A stretch of DNA of 64,000 nucleotides from Celeribacter ethanolicus (GTDB lineage Bacteria; Pseudomonadota; Alphaproteobacteria; Rhodobacterales; Rhodobacteraceae): assembly GCF_001550095.1 (NCBI RefSeq), contig NZ_LRUC01000006.1, positions 222,316 through 286,315 on the forward strand, written 5' to 3'. Under the pieces are notes generated by a model that had not been told where the DNA came from, did not search any database, and worked only from the letters and a program-made list of their open reading frames with translations. The first letter of the stretch is position 1. Every line of letters starts with the position of its first letter. Positions 59,908 to 64,000 of this stretch are shown piece by piece. The translations under genes were made by a program, and so were the position numbers.

Positions 59908-61662
59908 TCAGTGATCGACGGCCGCACCGGCACCACGCGGGATGCGGATGCTTTCGACCAGGTCCTGGATTTCCGCCGGCGGCTCATCCGTGGCGTTGGA
60001 GACCACATAAGCGACCGCGAAGTTCACCAGCGCACCGACGGAGCCGAAGGAGGTCGATTTGATCGACAGCAGCAGCGGATCGGCATCGGTGAAGGAGTTG
60101 GTGCCCGCGATGAAGAACCAACCTTTGTGCAGGAAGATGTAGACAATCGTCACCACCAGACCGGAGACCATGCCCGCGACCGCACCCTTGTTGTTGATGC
60201 GCTTCGAGAAGATGCCCATCATCAGCGCCGGGAAGATCGAGGCTGCGGCCAGACCGAAGGCCAGAGCCACGGTTTGTGCAGCGAAGCCCGGCGGGTTCAT
60301 CCCGAGGTAGGTCGCCACCGCGATAGCCACGGCCATGGCGATCCGTGCGGCCATCAACTCGCCTTTTTCAGAGATCGACGGGTTGATCTGCGACTTGATG
60401 AGGTCGTGCGACACGGCGGACGCGATGGCCATCAAGAGGCCCGCAGCGGTTGAGAGCGCGGCAGCCAGACCACCGGCCGCGACCAGAGCGATCACCCAAC
60501 CCGGCAGGTTTGCGATCTCCGGGTTCGCCAGCGTGATGATGTCACGGTTCACCGTCAGTTCGTTTTCGGCAGAGGCGTTATACTCGATCAGGCCGTCACC
60601 GTTCTTGTCGTCAAAGGCGAGAAGACCGGTGGTTTCCCAGTTGCGCACCCAGTCGACCCGGTTGCCCTGATTGTCGACGCCTGCTTCGATTTCGGCGAGC
60701 GAAAGCGCAGCTTCCGAAGTGCCGTTCGGGTAGAAGGTGTCGATCAGGTTGACGCGCGCCATGGCCGCAACCGCCGGAGCCGTGAGGTAGAGAAGCGCGA
60801 TGAAGACCAGAGCCCAACCAGCAGACGACCGTGCATCGGACACTTTCGGCACGGTGAAGAAGCGCACGATGACGTGCGGCAGACCCGCGGTGCCGATCAT
60901 CAGGGACACGGTGAACAGGAACATGTTCAGGGTCGTGTCGCTCTGCTTGGTGTATTCGGAGAAGCCGAGATCCTGCAGCAGGCCGTTGAGCGTCGCAAGG
61001 ATCGGTTCACCGGTGCCGACATGGTCGGAGAACAGGCCGAGCGGCGGGATCGGGTTGCCGGTCAGTTGCAGCGAGATGAAGATCGCCGGGATGGTATAGG
61101 CGATGATCAGGACGACGTACTGGGCGACCTGCGTGTAGGTGATGCCCTTCATGCCGCCGATGACCGCGTAGAAGAACACGATGGCCGCGCCGATCAGCAG
61201 GCCGGTGGTGTTGTCCACTTCGAGGAAACGGGAGAAGGCCACGCCCACACCGGTCATCTGGCCGATGACGTAGGTGATGGAGGCGGTGATGAGGCAGATG
61301 ACGGCCACGGTGCGCGCGGCTTGGCTGTAGAACCGGTCGCCGATGAACTCGGGCACGGTGAACTTGCCGAATTTGCGCAGGTAGGGCGCCAGAAGCATCG
61401 CCAGAAGCACATAGCCACCGGTCCAGCCCATCAGGTAGGCGGAGGTGTCGTAGCCGCCAAAGGAGATGATCCCCGCCATGGAGATGAAGGAGGCGGCAGA
61501 CATCCAGTCCGCGCCGGTGGCCATGCCGTTGAGAACCGGGTGAACGCCCCGGCCGGCGGCATAGAATTCAGATGTGGAGCCCGCGCGGGCCCAGATCGCG
61601 ATCCCGATGTAGAGCGCAAAGGTCGCGCCCACAACGATGAGGTTGAGGGTAAACTGATCCAT
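59908..61662 (-). CDS. actP: Sodium:solute symporter, ActP/VC_2705 type acetate permease
   Basis: A 584-residue inner-membrane symporter with about 13 hydrophobic segments. SSS-family motifs are GRGVHPVLNGMATGADWMSAASFISM in two consecutive pieces (residues 38-63) and IGTAGLPHVIVRFFTVP. It probably imports acetate or another monocarboxylate with Na+. An insert between membrane helices (about 340-375) carries DDKNGDGLIEY, like a calcium-binding EF-hand loop lacking the final Glu. It is preceded by the DUF4212 small subunit, its usual partner, and followed by the DUF294 regulator. Confidence 0.92.
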   Translation of the reverse strand: MDQFTLNLIVVGATFALYIGIAIWARAGSTSEFYAAGRGVHPVLNGMATGADWMSAASFISMAGIISFGGYDTSAYLMGWTGGYVLLAMLLAPYLRKFGKFTVPEFIGDRFYSQAARTVAVICLITASITYVIGQMTGVGVAFSRFLEVDNTTGLLIGAAIVFFYAVIGGMKGITYTQVAQYVVLIIAYTIPAIFISLQLTGNPIPPLGLFSDHVGTGEPILATLNGLLQDLGFSEYTKQSDTTLNMFLFTVSLMIGTAGLPHVIVRFFTVPKVSDARSSAGWALVFIALLYLTAPAVAAMARVNLIDTFYPNGTSEAALSLAEIEAGVDNQGNRVDWVRNWETTGLLAFDDKNGDGLIEYNASAENELTVNRDIITLANPEIANLPGWVIALVAAGGLAAALSTAAGLLMAIASAVSHDLIKSQINPSISEKGELMAARIAMAVAIAVATYLGMNPPGFAAQTVALAFGLAAASIFPALMMGIFSKRINNKGAVAGMVSGLVVTIVYIFLHKGWFFIAGTNSFTDADPLLLSIKSTSFGSVGALVNFAVAYVVSNATDEPPAEIQDLVESIRIPRGAGAAVDH

Positions 61663-61674
61663 GGATGTCGCTCC

Positions 61675-61932
61675 TTACTCGTCGACGCCGTGTTCTTTGT
61701 CGAGTTTGTTCATCCGGGCTGCGTAGGCGAAGATGAGCACGAGGAAGACAAGGATCGAGCCTTGCTGGGCGAACCAGAAGCCGAGATCCGTGCCGCCGAT
61801 TTTGATGCCCGCAAGCATCGGGCGCAGCAGAATGCCGAAGCCGAAAGAGCAGATGAACCAAATCACCAGTGAGATGCCGATGATCCGCTTGTTTGCCGAC
61901 CAATAGGCGTTGTTGTCTGAATTGTCCGCCAT
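61675..61932 (-). CDS. DUF4212 small subunit of the acetate symporter
   Basis: An 85-residue protein with two transmembrane helices (about 18-38 and 50-70) and the family stretch NAYWSANKRIIGISLVIWF. DUF4212 proteins are encoded directly upstream of VC_2705-type symporters and are thought to be accessory subunits. The ATG at 61932 is preceded by GGGAGGACCGCTC. The gap to actP is 12 bases. Confidence 0.93.
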   Translation of the reverse strand: MADNSDNNAYWSANKRIIGISLVIWFICSFGFGILLRPMLAGIKIGGTDLGFWFAQQGSILVFLVLIFAYAARMNKLDKEHGVDE

Positions 61933-62110
61933 GAGCGGTCCTCCCTTTTGTCCCCGACCCGCGATCCCGATGGGGGCGGGTCTTCCAAAGTGACGGCCCC
62001 GCCTCCTCGCGGAAACCGTTCTTTTTCTCCTTGATGGCCCTCTGGGCCTTGGGTGCACCGCCCCTCATTTCGTGGGGGCGATACATTAGCCTACCATATC
62101 TGCGAAAAAA

Positions 62111-64000
62111 TCACGCAGATTTTTGGTAAAGCGAATTCTGAATGAGCTCGTCGACGACCTGAGGTTCAGCGAGGGTTGAGATGTCGCCGAGGGAGCCTGT
62201 GTCGTTCTCGGCGATTTTGCGCAGGATGCGGCGCATGATTTTGCCGGAGCGGGTCTTGGGCAGGCCCGGCGCCCATTGGATGAAGTCCGGTTTGGCGATC
62301 GGGCCGATTTCCGTGCGGACCCATTTCTCCAGTTCCGCACGCAGCGCGTCGGAGGGTTCGACGTCGTTCATCAGCGTCACATAGGCGTAGATGCCCTGGC
62401 CCTTGAGCTCGTGCGGCATGCCGACGACCGCCGCTTCGGCGACCTTGGCGTGGGCGACGAGGGCGCTTTCGACCTCGGCGGTGCCCATGCGGTGGCCCGA
62501 CACGTTGATCACGTCGTCGACGCGGCCGGTGATCCAGTAATAGCCATCGGCATCGCGGCGGCAGCCGTCGCCGGAGAAGTAATAGCCTTTGTATTGCTGG
62601 AAATAGGTCTCTTGGAAGCGTTCGTGATCGCCCCAGACGGTGCGCATCTGGCCGGGCCAGGAGTCCTTGAGGCAGAGGACGCCTTCGGCCTCCGTCTCGG
62701 TCATTTCCTCGCCGGTGGTGGCATCCAGAATGACCGGTTGCACGCCGAAGAAGGGCAGGGTGGCGGAGCCCGGTTTGGTCGGGATCGCGCCCGGCAGCGG
62801 GGTCAGAAGATGCCCGCCGGTTTCGGTCTGCCACCAGGTGTCGACGATCGGGCAGTTCCCCTTGCCGACGACCTCGTTGTACCAGTTCCAGGCCTCCGGG
62901 TTGATCGGCTCACCGACGGAGCCCAGCACTTTGAGCGAGGAGAGGTCGTATTTCTCGACCCATTCGTTGCCCTGGCCCATGAGGGAGCGCAGCGCTGTGG
63001 GGGCGGTGTAGAATTGGTTGACCTTGTGCTTTTCGCAAACGGCCCAGAACCGGCCGGCGTCGGGGTAGGTCGGCACGCCTTCGAACATCACGGTGGTGGC
63101 GCCGTTGGCGAGCGGGCCGTAGACGATGTAGCTGTGGCCGGTGACCCAGCCGACATCGGCGGTGCACCAGAAGACGTCGCCGTCGTGGTAGTCGAAGACG
63201 TATTTATGGGTGAGTGCTGCATAGGCCAGATAGCCGCCTGAGCTGTGGACGACGCCTTTGGGTTTGCCGGTGGAGCCCGAGGTGTAGAGGATGAAGAGCG
63301 GGTCTTCGGCATTCATCGGGCGCGGCGGGCAATCGGGGCTGGCGTGTTCCATCAGGTATTTGACGTCGACATCGCGGCCCTGCACCCAGGAGATCTGATC
63401 GCCGGTGTGCTTGACGACGAGGCAGCGGACCTTGTCGGAACAGTGCAGCAGGGCGGCGTCGGTGTTGGCCTTCAAAGGCGTGCGACGGCCGCCGCGGGGT
63501 GCTGTGTCGGAGGTGATGACGAGTTTTGCGCCGCAATCGTTGATGCGGTTGGCGAGCGCGTCCGGGGAAAATCCTGCGAAAACAATGGAGTGGATCGCGC
63601 CGATGCGGGCACAGGCGAGCATGGCATAGGCGGCCTCGGGGATCATCGGCAGGTAGATCACAACCCGATCGCCGCGCATGACGCCTTGGCTCAGGAGCAC
63701 GTTGGCCATGCGGTTCACCTTGTCGGAGAGCTCCTTGTAGGTGATGTGGCGGGCGGGTTCGTTGGGATCGTCGGGCTCGAAAATGATCGCGGTCTGCAAG
63801 GATTTGCGCGCAAGATGGCGGTCGATGCAGTTGGCAGAGACGTTCAGAACGCCGTCGGCGTACCATTTGATGTCGACGCGACCGAAATCGAAACAGGTCT
63901 TCTTCACCTGGGTGTAGGGTTCCATCCAGTCGAGGATCTTGCCCTGCTCGGCCCAGAAGGACACCGGATCCTCCACCGAGCGGCGGTACAGATCCTCGTA
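62111..64000 (-). CDS. acs: Acetyl-CoA synthetase (5' end beyond the window)
   Basis: A cytoplasmic ligase converting acetate, ATP and CoA to acetyl-CoA. The visible 629 residues lack only about 20 at the N-terminus: the frame is still open at 64000 ([20 protein letters not shown]). The adenylate-forming motif is [16 protein letters not shown], with WWQTETGG and [20 protein letters not shown] further on. The C-terminal lysine in [13 protein letters not shown] is the site acetylated in homologues. It heads the acs-DUF4212-actP-DUF294 series. A 178-base gap to the DUF4212 gene may hold a second promoter. Confidence 0.96.
   Translation of the reverse strand, partial: YEDLYRRSVEDPVSFWAEQGKILDWMEPYTQVKKTCFDFGRVDIKWYADGVLNVSANCIDRHLARKSLQTAIIFEPDDPNEPARHITYKELSDKVNRMANVLLSQGVMRGDRVVIYLPMIPEAAYAMLACARIGAIHSIVFAGFSPDALANRINDCGAKLVITSDTAPRGGRRTPLKANTDAALLHCSDKVRCLVVKHTGDQISWVQGRDVDVKYLMEHASPDCPPRPMNAEDPLFILYTSGSTGKPKGVVHSSGGYLAYAALTHKYVFDYHDGDVFWCTADVGWVTGHSYIVYGPLANGATTVMFEGVPTYPDAGRFWAVCEKHKVNQFYTAPTALRSLMGQGNEWVEKYDLSSLKVLGSVGEPINPEAWNWYNEVVGKGNCPIVDTWWQTETGGHLLTPLPGAIPTKPGSATLPFFGVQPVILDATTGEEMTETEAEGVLCLKDSWPGQMRTVWGDHERFQETYFQQYKGYYFSGDGCRRDADGYYWITGRVDDVINVSGHRMGTAEVESALVAHAKVAEAAVVGMPHELKGQGIYAYVTLMNDVEPSDALRAELEKWVRTEIGPIAKPDFIQWAPGLPKTRSGKIMRRILRKIAENDTGSLGDISTLAEPQVVDELIQNSLYQKSA

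Overview
The window is GC-rich chromosomal DNA of an alphaproteobacterium. It most resembles the Rhodobacteraceae (Roseobacter group). The reasons are the opgG-opgI-opgH order described from Rhodobacter, dense ABC-transporter catabolic operons, the PuuD-type urate oxidase with a cytochrome c tail, and tightly overlapping ATGA start/stop junctions. Species cannot be named from this window alone.

Layout. 1-2334 (minus): opgGIH for osmoregulated periplasmic glucans, opgH cut by the window edge. 2785-10832 (minus): one eight-gene operon, pxpA-accB-accC-pxpB-pxpC followed by a sugar-type ABC transporter whose binding protein is TorT-like; a LysR regulator is divergent (11154-12071). 12090-14194 (minus): Lrp/AsnC regulator, VOC protein and SDR. 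14393-24184 (plus): a peptide-type ABC transporter followed by a PLP class V enzyme, FAD amine oxidase, ATC-hydrolase-like protein and M20 amidohydrolase, probably a sulfur-containing amide or amino acid catabolic operon.

24308-31563: a 7.2 kb mobilizable island inserted in the 3' part of a tRNA-Met gene, flanked by 53-bp direct repeats. It carries a tyrosine integrase, a RepA-type ATPase, and an RSF1010-like mobilization module (mobC candidate, oriT candidate, mobA with a nested mobB). It also has AlpA-type regulators and one cargo gene, an OLD-family ATPase/TOPRIM nuclease, a probable phage-defence gene. Its base composition is visibly lower in GC than the flanks.

31754-41215: 5-oxoprolinase (OplaH type), a serine hydrolase, and the purine ring-opening pathway (puuD, uraH, a puuE-uraD fusion, allE, allA). 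41238-42970: galM and a shortened dgoK. 43041-45783: divergent copZ/copA copper export. 46026-54341: a secreted Ig-repeat adhesin with its complete type I secretion system. 54363-64000: a Nudix hydrolase, then the acetate operon acs-DUF4212-actP-DUF294-hypothetical-response regulator-kinase-like/exonuclease fusion, with acs cut by the window end.

The most interesting parts are the mobilizable defence island, the split urea-carboxylase-like pxp/acc operon with its TorT-type transporter, and the ATC-hydrolase operon.
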